From positions 248,001 to 312,000 of the forward strand of contig WNWL01000001.1 in NCBI GenBank assembly GCA_009733745.1: DNA of 64,000 nt, in the 5' to 3' direction. Of this stretch, positions 9,303-20,362 are shown in pieces. Positions within the stretch are counted from its first letter, which is position 1. Each line of letters starts with the position of its first letter. The notes under the pieces were generated by a model. It worked only from the letters and a program-made list of their open reading frames with translations. It did no database searches and had not been told where the DNA came from. Both the position numbers and the translations under genes were made by a program. The stretch is from Oceanobacillus sp. HTM 045. Lineage in GTDB: Bacteria > Pseudomonadota > Alphaproteobacteria > Rhodobacterales > Rhodobacteraceae.

Positions 9303-10475
9303 ATGCCCGTCGTGAATCGTATCGCCGACATGCAGGACGAGGTGACCGCCTGGCGGCGCGACTTCCACGAGAATCCGGAACTGCTCTACGACGTGCAGCG
9401 CACCGCCGGCGTGGTCGCCGACAAGCTGCGTGCCTTCGGCTGTGACGAGGTGGTCGAGGGGATCGGCCAGACCGGCGTGGTCGGCGTGATCAAGGGCCGT
9501 TCCAACGGCTCGGGCAAGGTGGTGGGGATGCGCGCCGACATGGACGCGCTGCCGATCGACGAGGCGACCGGGCTGCCCTGGGCCTCCAGGGTGCCGGGCA
9601 AGATGCACGCCTGCGGCCATGACGGGCACACCGCGATGCTGCTCGGCGCGGCGAAGTACCTGAGCGAGACCCGCAATTTCGACGGCACCGCGGTGGTGAT
9701 CTTCCAGCCCGCCGAGGAGGGCGGCGGCGGCGGGCGCGCCATGTGCGAGGACGGGATGATGGAGCGCTTCGGCATCGGCGAGGTCTACGGGATGCACAAC
9801 ATGCCCGGCATCCCGGTCGGCGCCTTCGCGATCCGGCACGGGCCGATGATGGCCTCGGCGGACCTGTTCTCGATCCGGATCGAGGGCGTCGGCGGCCATG
9901 CCGCACGGCCGCACCAGTGCATCGACACCACGCTGGTCGGCGCGCAGATCGTCACCGCGCTGCAGTCGGTGGTGGCGCGGAACGTGGACCCGATCCACTC
10001 CGCGGTGGTCTCGGTCACCTCCTTCCGCACCGGGACGGACGCCTTCAACGTCATCCCGCAGACCGTGGAGCTGAAGGGCACCGTGCGCACGCTGGACCCG
10101 GACGTGCGCGCGAGCGTGGAGAAGAACTTCCGCCGGGTGGTCGAGAGCACCGCCGTCGCCTATGGCGCGAAGGTCGAGGTGGAGTATCGCCACAACTACC
10201 CGGTCACCGTGAACCACGCGGCGCAGACCGATTTCGCCGCCGGGATCGCGGCGCAGGTCGCCGGGGAGGACCGGGTGGACCTCGGCGTCGCGCCGCTCCT
10301 GGGGGCGGAGGATTTCTCCTTCATGCTGAACGAGCGGCCGGGCGCCTTCATTTTCCTCGGCAACGGCGATACCGCCGCCGTGCACCACCCGGCCTACGAC
10401 TTCAACGACGAGGCGATCGCCTTCGGCTGCTCCTACTGGGCGCGGCTGGCGGAGACGGCGATGCCGGCCTCCTGA
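9303..10475 (+). CDS. M20 family amidohydrolase (hippurate hydrolase/HipO-like)
   Basis: 390-residue M20D-type peptidase with the motifs WRRDFHENPELLYD, GMRADMDALPI, the metal site HACGHDGHTAMLLGAA, the catalytic pair FQPAEEGGGGG, GVGGHAARPH and the C-terminal LGAEDFSFML. These are the features of hippurate hydrolase, IAA-amino-acid hydrolase and related N-acyl-amino-acid deacylases. It follows the argE-like gene by 23 bp with a GGAG before the ATG, so the two are probably one transcript. Together with the importer it would hydrolyse imported acylated amino acids. Exact acyl group unknown. Confidence 0.9.
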   Translation: MPVVNRIADMQDEVTAWRRDFHENPELLYDVQRTAGVVADKLRAFGCDEVVEGIGQTGVVGVIKGRSNGSGKVVGMRADMDALPIDEATGLPWASRVPGKMHACGHDGHTAMLLGAAKYLSETRNFDGTAVVIFQPAEEGGGGGRAMCEDGMMERFGIGEVYGMHNMPGIPVGAFAIRHGPMMASADLFSIRIEGVGGHAARPHQCIDTTLVGAQIVTALQSVVARNVDPIHSAVVSVTSFRTGTDAFNVIPQTVELKGTVRTLDPDVRASVEKNFRRVVESTAVAYGAKVEVEYRHNYPVTVNHAAQTDFAAGIAAQVAGEDRVDLGVAPLLGAEDFSFMLNERPGAFIFLGNGDTAAVHHPAYDFNDEAIAFGCSYWARLAETAMPAS

Positions 10476-10640
10476 GGGCGCGCGCCCGGTCGTGACAGCC
10501 GGGAATTTGTCTCGAATTGCGCGCGCTTTTTGCGGCCGGAGGGGGTTGCGTTAAGCGCGCTGCAATCCACCCCGGGGAAATGTCGCATGGCCCGGCCGCC
10601 CGGTCGGCCGCCGTAACGACAATATCCCGGGAGATGAAAC

Positions 10641-11234
10641 GTGACCCTCCGCAAGCTGATTTCCGCCACGCTCCTCGGCGCCACCGTTTCCGGCATCGCT
10701 GCCGCGACCCCGGCCGGCGCGAACGAGTTCGAACCCTTTCTGCGCGAACTCGCCACCGGCGACATCGCCGCCATTGCCACCGACCCGGCCATCGTCGCCG
10801 CGATCAAGGCGCAGAACGCGAAACATGCCGGCCTCGCCCAAACCGAGATCGACGCGCTCGACCAGGCATGGCGGGCGGAGGTGGGGGCGGGCGACCAGCC
10901 GACCATCGCGCCGGTGCTCGCCAACGACGCCTCCGCCTTCCTGCGCGGCAAGCGCGACGAGAGCGGCGGGCTCTTCACCGAGATCTTTGCGATGGATGCC
11001 GTGGGCATGAACGTCGCGGCCAGCGACCTGACCTCCGACTACTGGCAGGGCGACGAGGCGAAATGGTCGGAGACCTATGGCGCGGGGGCCGGCTCGGTCC
11101 ATATCGGCGAGGTGGAACTCGACGAGTCGACACAGTCCTACCAGAGCCAGGTCAGCGTCACGGTCGTCGACCCCGATACCGGCGAGGCGATCGGCGCGAT
11201 CACCTTCGGTGTCGATGTCGGCCTGATCAACTGA
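10641..11234 (+). CDS. Stand-alone periplasmic PDC/Cache-type sensor protein
   Basis: 197-residue secreted protein. A GTG start follows GGGAG at seven bases and encodes a signal peptide ending in ATPAGANEF (cleavage probably after the Ala of AGA). The mature part resembles small PDC (Cache-like) ligand-binding proteins: an N-terminal helix, [19 protein letters not shown], the central [20 protein letters not shown] and the closing strand pair [19 protein letters not shown]. These are the parts of a PDC domain but no membrane anchor or output domain is present. It is 25 bp upstream of a chemoreceptor gene and in the same orientation, so it may be a periplasmic co-sensor. Assignment rests on motif memory, not a search. 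Confidence 0.72.
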   Translation: MTLRKLISATLLGATVSGIAAATPAGANEFEPFLRELATGDIAAIATDPAIVAAIKAQNAKHAGLAQTEIDALDQAWRAEVGAGDQPTIAPVLANDASAFLRGKRDESGGLFTEIFAMDAVGMNVAASDLTSDYWQGDEAKWSETYGAGAGSVHIGEVELDESTQSYQSQVSVTVVDPDTGEAIGAITFGVDVGLIN

Positions 11235-11259
11235 TCGCCAGACGCACGGAGACCAGCGC

Positions 11260-13419
11260 ATGAGCAAGCCCGCGAATGACGCGCGCGTGCGCGGTGTCCT
11301 GCAACGCCGCGTCGCCACCTGGGTCATCGGTTCCATCGCGATCACGGTCGCCGCCGTCATCGGCGTGGGCTCGTGGCTCATGCTGCAATCGAAGCTGGAG
11401 ACGGCACGCACCGAATCGGCGATCGTCACCGAACTGCTCGCCTCGAATGCCAGCGGTGCCGTCCGGTTCCGGAAGGCGGAAGTGCTGGCGGAGCAGTTCG
11501 CAGCGCTCGCCGAGGCGGAGGGGGCGAAGGTCGTCTCCGTCGCCGCCTACGACGCCGAGGGACAGGTCGTCCACGCGATGCCGGAGGACGTGCCCCCGTC
11601 GGCGGAGAGTGGCGCGGCCGCGTCGGCCAGCCTCGAGACCGGCTCTCCCTCGGCCGCGATGGAGGGAGACGTCAACGCGGCGCCGCTCGTCTTCGGGCCG
11701 GACAGGTCGGTTGTCGGCGCACTCAGCATCGAGTGGTCGCGCGACGGGATCTACGCGGAACTGACGGACCAGGTGCTGCTCCAGACGGTCGTGACTGTCG
11801 TGATCGCACTGGCGCTCTCGGTGATCGTCTATCTCGTGCTCGGCCAGCGCCTGTTCCGGCCGCTCCGCCAGCTCACCGACGTGGTCGGCGAACTGGTTGC
11901 CGGACGCGACGTGGAAGTGCCGCTGACGGCCAAGCGCGACGAACTGGGCGAGCTCGCCCGCGCGCTCACCGCGATCCACACCCACGCGCTCCGCGCGAAC
12001 GCGGTGAAGTCGGCGCTCGACCAGAGCGACCGGGCCTTCGCTGTCGCGGACGCCGACATGGTGATTACCTATGCGAACCCCCACTGCGAGCAGCTGTTCG
12101 CCGAATGCGGGCGGACCCGCGTGACCGGCGATCCGCTCGACGCGCTGTTCGACGACGGCGCGGAGGTAAGAAAGCGCCTCGCCGGCCTGTCGGAGCGCTG
12201 GGCCACGGACATCTCGGCCGGTGGGCGGGTGATCAAGCGCACGATCATCCCGATGCGCGACGAAGCGGGACGGACCAGCGGTTATGTCTCGTCCTGGATC
12301 GACCGCACGGCGGACCGGCTGGCCTCCAGCCGCATCCGCGAGATGATAGCGGCAGTATCGGAAGGGAACCTCAGGCACCGGGTCGGCACCGACGACGTGG
12401 ACGAGGAGCGCGCGCGTATCCTTGAGGGCCTGAACGGCATATGCGAGGTGGTCGGCGCCTTCCTCGAGGAGGTGGAGCGCAGCCTGACCGCCCTGTCGGA
12501 AGGCGACATGACCCACCGCGCCGCGACGGACGGGAAAGGCACCTTCGCCGACATCTCGCGCAAGCTGAACCGCACCTTCGAGCGGCTCTCGGAGTTCTCG
12601 TCCGCGATCATCTCCACCAGCGCGGCGATGGAGAGCCTGGTGCGCGACCTCTCCGAGGGCGCCGATGCCCTGGCGCGGCGCAGCGAGGAGCAGGCCTCGG
12701 CGCTGGAGGAGACCTCCGCCGCCATGCGCCTGATGACCGGCAACATCAACGAGAATGCCGACAACGCCGAGAAGGCCGCCGGCCTGATGGGCGGGGCCGA
12801 GGAACGCGCGGGCCGCGGGCGCCAGGTGGTCGGCCAGATGGTTGAGGGCATGGACGCGATTTCGGCCAGTGCCGAGAAGATCACCGAGATCATCTCGGTG
12901 ATCGATTCCATCGCGTTCCAGACCAACCTCCTGTCGCTCAACGCCGCGGTCGAGGCGGCGCGTGCGGGCGAGGCGGGCAAGGGCTTTGCCGTGGTCGCGT
13001 CCGAGGTGCGCAACCTCGCGCAGCGATCGGCCGACGCCGCGTCCGATATCCGCGCCCTGATCACCGAAAGCTCCGGCCGCGTGGAGGAAGGCGTGCGCCT
13101 CGCCAAGGGCGCCGACAGCGCCATCGGCGACATCATCAGCTCCATCGACGATATTTCCACAAATGTCGGCCAGATCTCGTCGTCGACCCGGGCCCAGGCG
13201 GAGAGCGCCAACGAGATCTCCATCGCGGTGAGCGAGATCGACGAGATGAACCAGCAGAACTCGGGCCTCTCGGTCGAGACCGCCGAGGCGGTTCGCACGC
13301 TCGGGGAGGAGGCAGCGCGCCTGCGCGAGCTGATGGCCTTCTTCCGGAACGGCCCGCCGGTGGCAGGCGGCGACGAGGCGGAAGCCGACGCGGCCTTCCG
13401 CGACTTCGCGGCTGGTTGA
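11260..13419 (+). CDS. Methyl-accepting chemotaxis protein with HAMP and PAS domains
   Basis: 719-residue chemoreceptor. The first membrane helix is near residues 21-42, a periplasmic sensor of about 130 residues follows, and the second helix lies near 174-195. Then come a HAMP segment, a PAS domain (about 250-345, with the segment [20 protein letters not shown]), a second HAMP-like linker, and the coiled-coil signalling domain. The hairpin tip is clear: [20 protein letters not shown], then [20 protein letters not shown]. No CheR/CheB-docking pentapeptide is visible at the C-terminus. It probably acts with the periplasmic PDC protein encoded just upstream. Confidence 0.93.
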   Translation: MSKPANDARVRGVLQRRVATWVIGSIAITVAAVIGVGSWLMLQSKLETARTESAIVTELLASNASGAVRFRKAEVLAEQFAALAEAEGAKVVSVAAYDAEGQVVHAMPEDVPPSAESGAAASASLETGSPSAAMEGDVNAAPLVFGPDRSVVGALSIEWSRDGIYAELTDQVLLQTVVTVVIALALSVIVYLVLGQRLFRPLRQLTDVVGELVAGRDVEVPLTAKRDELGELARALTAIHTHALRANAVKSALDQSDRAFAVADADMVITYANPHCEQLFAECGRTRVTGDPLDALFDDGAEVRKRLAGLSERWATDISAGGRVIKRTIIPMRDEAGRTSGYVSSWIDRTADRLASSRIREMIAAVSEGNLRHRVGTDDVDEERARILEGLNGICEVVGAFLEEVERSLTALSEGDMTHRAATDGKGTFADISRKLNRTFERLSEFSSAIISTSAAMESLVRDLSEGADALARRSEEQASALEETSAAMRLMTGNINENADNAEKAAGLMGGAEERAGRGRQVVGQMVEGMDAISASAEKITEIISVIDSIAFQTNLLSLNAAVEAARAGEAGKGFAVVASEVRNLAQRSADAASDIRALITESSGRVEEGVRLAKGADSAIGDIISSIDDISTNVGQISSSTRAQAESANEISIAVSEIDEMNQQNSGLSVETAEAVRTLGEEAARLRELMAFFRNGPPVAGGDEAEADAAFRDFAAG

Positions 13420-13472
13420 GCGTCGGGGCTTGGGGCTGTGGTGGATTAGGCTGTTCGGACGGCGGGTGGCCC

Positions 13473-14342
13473 TCAGGCCTCTTCCGTAACGGTGACGCCG
13501 ACCGAGAGACCCTGTTCGCCGGAGCCGATCACGATCCCGGCGATCGGCGAGACATCGGCGAAGTCGCGGCCCCAGCAGAGCGTGATGTGCTCGGTCCCGG
13601 GGATCAGGTCGTTGGTCGGGTCGAAATCGACCCAGCCGAGGCCGGGATCCCAGACCGACACCCATGCATGGCTCGCGTCCGCGCCGACGAGCGCGGGCCG
13701 GCCCTCCGGCGGGTGCGTGCGCAAATAGCCGGAAACATAGCGCGCCGACAGGCCGAGCGCGCGCAGGCCCGCCAGCATCACGTGGGCGAAGTCCTGGCAG
13801 ACCCCCCGACGTTTCGAAAAGCTTTCAACCGGCCGGGTCGAGGCGTCGGTGGTGCCGGGCGCGTAGGCGAAATCGGCATGTATCCGCGACGAGAGATCGC
13901 GCGCTCCGGCCAGCACCGGGGTGCCCGGCGGGAAGCTGGCGCGGGCGTAGTCCTCGATCGCGGCGTCGGCGCGGGTGTAGGCGCCCGGGTGGGCGAAGGG
14001 CGCGATGGCAAGGCCGGCCGGCTCGCGCGCTGACGCCGCGGCCCGCTCCCACGGGGCCGATGCCTCGAGGATCAGGTCGGGCGGCTCGGTGCGCCGCACT
14101 CGGCTGCGCGCGGTGATCGACAGCTCGGAATGCGGATGCTGGAGGGTCGCCACGGTGGAGGCATTGCCGAAGAAATCGGTCAGCGGCATCAGCTCGTCGG
14201 GCTTCGGATCGACCACGAGCCGGTGCGACAGGACCGTCTGGCCCGGCGCGGCGCGCGGTGCGAGGCGCAGCAGGTGCTGCGACAGGTTCACCTCGCCCTG
14301 GTAACGGTAGGTGGTGACGTGCTCGACGCAAAGGACGGTCAT
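13473..14342 (-). CDS. Transglutaminase-like cysteine protease-fold protein
   Basis: 289-residue cytoplasmic protein with an N-terminal bacterial transglutaminase-like beta domain (RYQGEVNLSQHLLRLAPR) and a transglutaminase core. The catalytic triad is seen as Cys in RRGVCQDFAHVML, His in DASHAWVSVWDP and Asp in VDFDPTNDLIPG. No signal peptide. It overlaps the ATP-grasp/alpha-E gene by 4 bp. In the family literature (Iyer and colleagues on ATP-grasp amidoligases) this gene set is predicted to build and trim an amide-linked peptide or tag, with the transglutaminase fold acting as peptidase. The substrate is unknown. Confidence 0.9.
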   Translation of the reverse strand: MTVLCVEHVTTYRYQGEVNLSQHLLRLAPRAAPGQTVLSHRLVVDPKPDELMPLTDFFGNASTVATLQHPHSELSITARSRVRRTEPPDLILEASAPWERAAASAREPAGLAIAPFAHPGAYTRADAAIEDYARASFPPGTPVLAGARDLSSRIHADFAYAPGTTDASTRPVESFSKRRGVCQDFAHVMLAGLRALGLSARYVSGYLRTHPPEGRPALVGADASHAWVSVWDPGLGWVDFDPTNDLIPGTEHITLCWGRDFADVSPIAGIVIGSGEQGLSVGVTVTEEA

Positions 14343-16855
14343 GTGCGCCGGCTCATCATGCTTAGGATCGCGGTGGACTGCTCGGTATGGGCGAAGAATG
14401 CGCGGGCCAGCGTGTCGGCGATGTCGAGCAGGTCGCGGCGCACCTCCTCCATCAGGCCGATCAGCGCGTCGCGCCGACCGTCCTCGCCGGCGGCGGCGAG
14501 CTGGTCGATCTCGGCGAGACGCAGCGACATGAGGAGTCGCATCGCGGCGCGGTGCTCCTTGCGGCGGTAGCGCGATGGGTTCGGCAGCGCGCCGAGCGCG
14601 GCCTCGAGCTGGACCAGCTGGAAGGCGAGCGAGCGCGGGTTCTCCTCGTCGAGGATCAGCAGGTCGAGGGTCGGCGGCAGCGTCGCGATGGTCAGGTAGC
14701 GGGTGCGGTAGGCGGTGCGGCTGTCGCCGATCGAGTGCCAGGCGCGCAGCAGCGTCTCCTCCGCCGCCTGGCTGCGCCCGGCCATCGCCTCGGCGATGCG
14801 GGTGATGGCGATGCCGCGTTCGATGCGCCGGCCGAGCTCGAGGAAGCGCCAGACGTCGTTGCGGGTCTGGTTCTCGTGCGCGGTGCCGGCGAAGGCGGAG
14901 AGCGCGATCAGCGAGTCGTCAATCAGCCGCAGGAGGCCCGAGGCCTGCCGCGTGTCGGGCGGCAGGCGCCAGCGCCGGTCGGTGCAGACGCGGTCGAGGC
15001 AGCGCCAGCCGTCGTCGCTGAGATAGGGCTGGGCATTGCGCCCGGTGTGGCGGAGCGCGCGCAGGAGCGGGCGCATCCCCAGCGGCTCGGTCTCGCCGCC
15101 CGCGAGCCGGGCGATGCCGTCGCGAAGGCGCGCAAAACCCTCGAGCTCGGCCGTGGGCGTGGCCTGGATCTCGACGATGGCGTTGAGGACGTGCGGCTGG
15201 CCGTCGATGCCGATGCCCGACAGGAGCCGGGTGACGCAGCAGCGCATGACGCGCAGCGTGGTCTCGACCCGCTCTGCGGTGCGCGCAACCCAGAAGATGT
15301 CGTCGGCGATGCGGCTCAGCAGCTCGCGTGCATCGCGCCCCTCGCCGGCAACGGAAACGCGGCGCGGCTGGGGCGAGGGCGTGGCCTCCGCGGTCTCGGT
15401 GGCGGGGAGAACCCAGATATCCTTGCCGAAGCCGAGGGGCGGCGGGGCGCGGCCGGGCTCGACCACCGAGGCGACGCCGCCCGGTGCGGCGTTCCAGCCA
15501 TCCGGCGTCTGGCTGCCGAAGAGGCGGAGCATCCACTGCTTCGGCACCAGCGCGCCCGCGCGCCAGACCGGCACGCGCGAGAGCGGCGGCGTGGCGACGG
15601 CGGCCAGCGTCGCGCCCTCGCGGCGGAGCCGGGCGGCGAAGGCATCGCGGTCCTTCACGGCTTCCGGCAGGGCAGGGAGGTCGCGGGCCGGGCCGGACGT
15701 GATGCGCTCCAGCCGCCAGAATTCCGGCTCGTCGAGCACCTGCTCGCGCGCGGCCGGGTCGCCGAGCCAGAGGCAGGGGCCATCCGCCACCAGCAGGTCC
15801 TCGCCGAGCAGGAACTGGCAGAGGTTGTGCGCAAACGGGGCGAGCGCGCGGTACCCCATCGCCGCGGTGCCAAGCGCGTTGGCGATGGTGAGCTCGCCCG
15901 TGCGCGCGGCGATGGAGAGGCCGGGCGCGCCGGGCAGCGCGTCCGCCGGGCGGAAGAGGGCGTCGAGATGCTTGTCGCGCACGCCGCGGAGCAGGACGTC
16001 GAGGGTCTTGAGGCCGTCGATGGTCTTCACATAGGCCGCGCCGCCGCGCACGGTGATGTCGCGGGGCTCGACCAGCGCCGCGCCGATATAGCGGGCGAAA
16101 TAGGCGTGGCTGAAGTAGCGCGCGTCTTCCTCGCCGCCGGTGAGCAGCGCCACGCGGCCCGACGGGCCGGCCATCTCGTCGATGTACTGCTGGAGGTCGG
16201 CGTAGTGCTGGTTGAGGCGGCGAACGCCGAGGTCGAGGAAGGGCTCGGCGAAGGCCTGGCTGGCGGCGAGGCGGTTGGCGATCATCCAGCCGTCGCCGAG
16301 CGGGGCGTTTACGCGGTCCGCGAGGATCATCCAGCGCCCGTCCGCGCCGCGGGCGATGTCGACCTCGTAGAGGTGGATCCACCGTTCCAGCGGCTGTTCC
16401 CAGCGGGCGCAATGCGGCGCGAACTCGGGATTGGCGTAGATCAGCTCGGAGGGGAGCACCTCGTGCAGCATTGTCTCGCAGGGGCCGTGCACGTCGCGCA
16501 GCACCGCGTCGATCAGGCGGGCGCGCTGGCAGGCGGCGCGGCGCAGGAGGTCCCACTCGGCAGCGTCGAGCATGACCGGCAGCGCGTCGGTGGGGGAGAG
16601 AGACTCGCGCTCCGGCACGGCGCTGACGTCAAAGGCGAGGCCGCTCTCGGTACGGAGCCGCTCGTTCTCGATCACCGCGTCGCCGAACCCCTGCGGGCCG
16701 AGGCGCTCCAGCCAGTCGATCAGGCCGACCCAGTGCGGACGCAGCGAGCCGTCGGGCGCGAGCGCCTCGTCAAACTGGCCGGGCTTCAGGCGCCGGAGAT
16801 AGGACTCCAGCACCTGCGGCGTCGGCGCCACGCTCGTTCTCGTCTCGGCGGTCAT
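14339..16855 (-). CDS. Circularly permuted ATP-grasp / alpha-E domain fusion protein
   Basis: 838-residue fusion. The N-terminal half (about residues 1-480) is the circularly permuted type-2 ATP-grasp domain: it has RPHWVGLIDWLERLGPQGF, the ADRVNAPLGDGWMIANRLA segment and the ALGTAAMGYRALAPFAHNLC segment. The C-terminal half (about 500-838) is the helical alpha-E domain, opening with LLSRIADDIFWVARTAERVE and ending with the LRLAEIDQLAAAG helices. In many genomes these two are separate adjacent genes, so this is a fused version. It is predicted to be an amide-bond-forming ligase with a helical partner. It lies between and is coupled to two transglutaminase genes. Confidence 0.9.
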   Translation of the reverse strand: MTAETRTSVAPTPQVLESYLRRLKPGQFDEALAPDGSLRPHWVGLIDWLERLGPQGFGDAVIENERLRTESGLAFDVSAVPERESLSPTDALPVMLDAAEWDLLRRAACQRARLIDAVLRDVHGPCETMLHEVLPSELIYANPEFAPHCARWEQPLERWIHLYEVDIARGADGRWMILADRVNAPLGDGWMIANRLAASQAFAEPFLDLGVRRLNQHYADLQQYIDEMAGPSGRVALLTGGEEDARYFSHAYFARYIGAALVEPRDITVRGGAAYVKTIDGLKTLDVLLRGVRDKHLDALFRPADALPGAPGLSIAARTGELTIANALGTAAMGYRALAPFAHNLCQFLLGEDLLVADGPCLWLGDPAAREQVLDEPEFWRLERITSGPARDLPALPEAVKDRDAFAARLRREGATLAAVATPPLSRVPVWRAGALVPKQWMLRLFGSQTPDGWNAAPGGVASVVEPGRAPPPLGFGKDIWVLPATETAEATPSPQPRRVSVAGEGRDARELLSRIADDIFWVARTAERVETTLRVMRCCVTRLLSGIGIDGQPHVLNAIVEIQATPTAELEGFARLRDGIARLAGGETEPLGMRPLLRALRHTGRNAQPYLSDDGWRCLDRVCTDRRWRLPPDTRQASGLLRLIDDSLIALSAFAGTAHENQTRNDVWRFLELGRRIERGIAITRIAEAMAGRSQAAEETLLRAWHSIGDSRTAYRTRYLTIATLPPTLDLLILDEENPRSLAFQLVQLEAALGALPNPSRYRRKEHRAAMRLLMSLRLAEIDQLAAAGEDGRRDALIGLMEEVRRDLLDIADTLARAFFAHTEQSTAILSMMSRRT

Positions 16856-16879
16856 CTCGGTTCCGCAAGGTGCTTCCGG

Positions 16880-19800
16880 TCAACCCTGAAGACGGAGATC
16901 GAGCGTCAGGGGAAATTCCGGGCTGGTCCGCGGCGCGCGGGGCGCCATGTGCCCGGGACTGTGCCCCATCGGCTCGAAGCGCGCCAGCCTTCTTCCCTCT
17001 GCTTCGAGATCGTTGATCGGCTGTGTCTCGAAACTGCGCCCGCCGGGATGCGAGACATGGGCGATGAAGCCGCCCACGCTGCGCCCGCTCCAGCTGTCGA
17101 AGAGGTCGAAGGTGAGCGGGCCGTGCATGCCGATGGTCGGATGCAGGCAGTCGGGCGGCTGCCACGCGCGGAAGCGGATGCCGGCGACCTGCTCGTCCTT
17201 GCGGTCGGTCGCGGTGAGCGGCACCTGCCAGCCGTTGCAGGAAACGGCATAGCGGCCCGCCAGGTCGCCGGTGACGCGAAGCTGGACCCGTTCGAGCGAA
17301 CTGTCGACATAACGCACCGTGCCGCCGATGGCGCCGGTCTCGCCGAGAACGTGCCAGGGCTCGATCGCGGCACGCAGCTCCAGCCCGATGCCGCGGTAGC
17401 TGACATCGCCCATCAGCGGGAAGCGGAACTCGAACTGCGCCTTGAACCAGTCCGGGTCGAAGGTGAGGCCGGTGGTCTCGGAAAGGTCGGCCAGCACCTC
17501 GAGGAAATCGGCCCAGACATAGTGGGGCAGCATGTAGCGGTCGTGCAGGTTGGTGCCGAAGCGGATCAGCGGCCGGGTGTAGGGCGTGTCCCAGAACCGG
17601 GCGATCAGCGCGCGGATCACCAGCGACTGCGCGAGGCTCATGCGCGGGTGCGGCGGCATCTCGAAGGCGCGGAACTCGACCAGGCCGAGCCGACCGGTTG
17701 GGCCATCGGGCGAGTAGAGCTTGTCGATGCAGATCTCGGCGCGGTGTGTGTTGCCGGTGCTGTCGACCAGCAGGTTGCGGAAGATCCGGTCGACCAGCCA
17801 GGGCGGGCAGTGGCGGCCCGCCTCCGGCACCTGGGCCATCGCCAGTTCAAGCTCGTAGAGCTGGTCGTCGCGGGCCTCGTCGATCCGCGGCGCCTGGCTG
17901 GTCGGGCCGATGAACTGACCCGAGAACAGGTAGGAGAGCGACGGGTGGTTCTGCCAGTAGCGCACCAGCGACGAGAGGACGTCCGGCCGACGCAGGAACG
18001 GGCTGTCGGCGGGTGAGCGGCCGCCGACGACGATGTGGTTGCCGCCGCCCGACCCGGCGGGGCGGCCGTCGTAGAGGAACTTGGTGGTGTCGAGGCCGAC
18101 ATGGCGCGCGTCGTCGTAGAGGCCGGTGGTGATCTCGACCTGCTCCTCCCAGGAGGCGGCGGGCTGGATGTTCACCTCGATCACGCCCGGGTCCGGCGTC
18201 ACCTTCACGACGCCGATGCGGTGGTCATAGGGCGGCTCGTAACCCTCGACATGCACCGGAAGGCCGGTGGTCACGGCGGCTTCCTCCACGGCGGCGAGGA
18301 GGTCGAGATAGGCGTCGGCGAACTGCACCGGCGGCAGGAAGACGCAGAGCCTGCCGTCGCGCGCCTCCACCGTCACGGCGGTGCGCACCGCGTTGGTGAA
18401 GATCGCGAGGCTCGCGGGCGCTTCGGCCGGCGGGGCCATCACGATGGGGGCGTCGTCCGGCACCGCCTCGGGCGGCGGGGTGGCGGAGACGTCGCCGAGC
18501 GCGCGGCGCGCGCGCATCTGGCCGCCCTGGCCCTGGCCACCGCGCTGCATGGCGACGCGGGAGCGCGGGGTGAGCGGCTGCTGCGGCGCGAACGGGTCGA
18601 GCGGGACGACGTAGGGATAGTCGAGCTCGGAGATGTAGGCGAGCGAGGTGATCGGCAGGCGGTAGCCGGCGGAGGAATCGCCCGGCATGAGGAAGAGCTT
18701 TCCGCGCCGAGTGCGCCACTTCTCCGTCTGCCAGCGATAGGCCCGGCGGCGCCGGTCCTCCACCGCCTTGGACTGGGCAAGCTGCACCGGCAGGACCATC
18801 GCGACCGGTGCGGCGAGGCCACGCTCGAACACGCGGACCATCCGCTGGCGCTCCAGCGGGTCTTCCAGCTTGTTGGTCGCCGGATCGAGGTTCTCGGGCA
18901 GCTGCGCCTCCCGGAGGACGAAGGTGGCCGGGTCCTCGTAGGCGGGCTGGACATGGGAGGGGTCGAGATCCAGCGCGTCGGCGAGGGCGGCGGTGAAGGT
19001 CGCTGCATCGTCCGGCGTGGCGCCGCTGGTGGTCTCGGTGGCGATCAGATCGCCCTCCTCCCAGAGCGGGTCGCCGTCGCGGCGCCAGTAGAGCCCGAAG
19101 GCCCAGCGCGGAAGCTGCTCGCCCGGGTACCACTTGCCCTGGCCGTAATGCAGGAAGCCGTTCGGCGCGAAGCGGTCGCGCAGGCGGCGGATCAGCTTGT
19201 CGGCGTAGATCCGCTTGGTCGGGCCGACGGCAGCGGTGTTCCACTCGTCCGCGTCGCGGTCGGAGGCGGCGACGAAGGTGGGCTCGCCCCCCATCGTCAG
19301 GCGCACGTCGCCCGCGGTCAGCAGCCGGTCGACCTCGCGCCCGGCGGCGTCGATCCGGGCCCAGGCCTCGTCGGTGAAGGGGTTTGTGACGCGCGGCTCT
19401 TCCCGGACCCGGCGGATGGTCATCTCGAAGTCGAACTCGACCTCGGCGGGTTCATGCGCGCCGGTGATCGGCGCGGCGGAACCGGGCGAGGGCGTCGCGG
19501 CGAGCGGGATGTGCCCCTCGCCGGCGAAGAGGCCGGAGGTCGGGTCCAGCCCGATCCAGCCCGCGCCGGGCAGGTAGACCTCGCACCAGGCGTGCAGGTC
19601 GGTGAAGTCGGCATCCGGCCCGGAGGGACCGTCCACCGCCTTGATGTCGGGGGTGAGCTGGATCAGGTAGCCCGAGACAAACCGCGCCGCGAGGCCGAGG
19701 CGGCGCAGGAGGTGCACCATCAGCCAGCCGGAATCGCGGCAGGAGCCGGAGCCCTTTTCCAGCGTCTCCTCCGGTGTCTGCACGCCGGGCTCCATGCGCA

Positions 19801-20278
19801 CGAGGTAGTCGACGGCGTCGAAGACGAGGCGGTTCACTTCGACCAGGAAGTCGACGGAGCGGTCCGCCTTCTTCGGCATCTTCGCCAGCATCTTCTCGAA
19901 CAGCGGCCCGTGGCTCGCCACCTCGCAATAGGGCGCGAGTTCCTTCTGCAGTACCGCGTCGTAGCGGAACGGGTAGCCGTCCGCGCTTTCCTCGACGAAG
20001 AAGTCGAACGGGTTCACCGCCGCCATGTCGGCGACGAGATCGACGCAGACCTCGAACTTCGTCACCTTCTCGGGGAAGACCAGCCGCGCGAGCCAGTTTC
20101 CGAACGGATCCTGCTGCCAGTTGATGAAGTGCTCTTCCGGCTCGACCTTCTGGGAGTAGGCGAGGATCCTCGTGCGGCTGTGCGGGGCAGGGCGCAGGCG
20201 GACGATCTGCGGCCCCAGCGAGATCGGCTTGTCGTAGGTGTAACTCGTGCGATGGGTGATCGCCGCGTTGATGCTCAT
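16880..20278 (-). CDS. Large transglutaminase-DUF2126 putative amidoligase
   Basis: 1132-residue protein. Residues 1-300 form a transglutaminase-like protease with Cys in [15 protein letters not shown], His in [14 protein letters not shown] and Asp in [13 protein letters not shown]. The rest is the DUF2126 region, annotated in Pfam as a putative amidoligase (GCS/glutamine-synthetase-like COOH-NH2 ligase), with the hallmark segments [30 protein letters not shown] and [17 protein letters not shown]. No signal peptide. It is the first gene of the three-gene unit, 24 bp before the ATP-grasp gene. Two different amidoligase folds and two transglutaminase proteases in one operon suggest stepwise synthesis and processing of an amide-linked product. 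Confidence 0.92.
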   Translation of the reverse strand: MSINAAITHRTSYTYDKPISLGPQIVRLRPAPHSRTRILAYSQKVEPEEHFINWQQDPFGNWLARLVFPEKVTKFEVCVDLVADMAAVNPFDFFVEESADGYPFRYDAVLQKELAPYCEVASHGPLFEKMLAKMPKKADRSVDFLVEVNRLVFDAVDYLVRMEPGVQTPEETLEKGSGSCRDSGWLMVHLLRRLGLAARFVSGYLIQLTPDIKAVDGPSGPDADFTDLHAWCEVYLPGAGWIGLDPTSGLFAGEGHIPLAATPSPGSAAPITGAHEPAEVEFDFEMTIRRVREEPRVTNPFTDEAWARIDAAGREVDRLLTAGDVRLTMGGEPTFVAASDRDADEWNTAAVGPTKRIYADKLIRRLRDRFAPNGFLHYGQGKWYPGEQLPRWAFGLYWRRDGDPLWEEGDLIATETTSGATPDDAATFTAALADALDLDPSHVQPAYEDPATFVLREAQLPENLDPATNKLEDPLERQRMVRVFERGLAAPVAMVLPVQLAQSKAVEDRRRRAYRWQTEKWRTRRGKLFLMPGDSSAGYRLPITSLAYISELDYPYVVPLDPFAPQQPLTPRSRVAMQRGGQGQGGQMRARRALGDVSATPPPEAVPDDAPIVMAPPAEAPASLAIFTNAVRTAVTVEARDGRLCVFLPPVQFADAYLDLLAAVEEAAVTTGLPVHVEGYEPPYDHRIGVVKVTPDPGVIEVNIQPAASWEEQVEITTGLYDDARHVGLDTTKFLYDGRPAGSGGGNHIVVGGRSPADSPFLRRPDVLSSLVRYWQNHPSLSYLFSGQFIGPTSQAPRIDEARDDQLYELELAMAQVPEAGRHCPPWLVDRIFRNLLVDSTGNTHRAEICIDKLYSPDGPTGRLGLVEFRAFEMPPHPRMSLAQSLVIRALIARFWDTPYTRPLIRFGTNLHDRYMLPHYVWADFLEVLADLSETTGLTFDPDWFKAQFEFRFPLMGDVSYRGIGLELRAAIEPWHVLGETGAIGGTVRYVDSSLERVQLRVTGDLAGRYAVSCNGWQVPLTATDRKDEQVAGIRFRAWQPPDCLHPTIGMHGPLTFDLFDSWSGRSVGGFIAHVSHPGGRSFETQPINDLEAEGRRLARFEPMGHSPGHMAPRAPRTSPEFPLTLDLRLQG

Positions 20279-20362
20279 GCAGTATTTCCCCGCGCGTGCG
20301 CCTGTTCAGCCATCCGGCCACCTTTGCCGCAGCGCAGCGGAACTGCAAGGGGTCACGGCGGG

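Noticed and set aside
20279-20362. Possible site between the Crp-like gene and the transglutaminase operon
   Set aside because: Short gap with no palindrome or promoter that could be supported.
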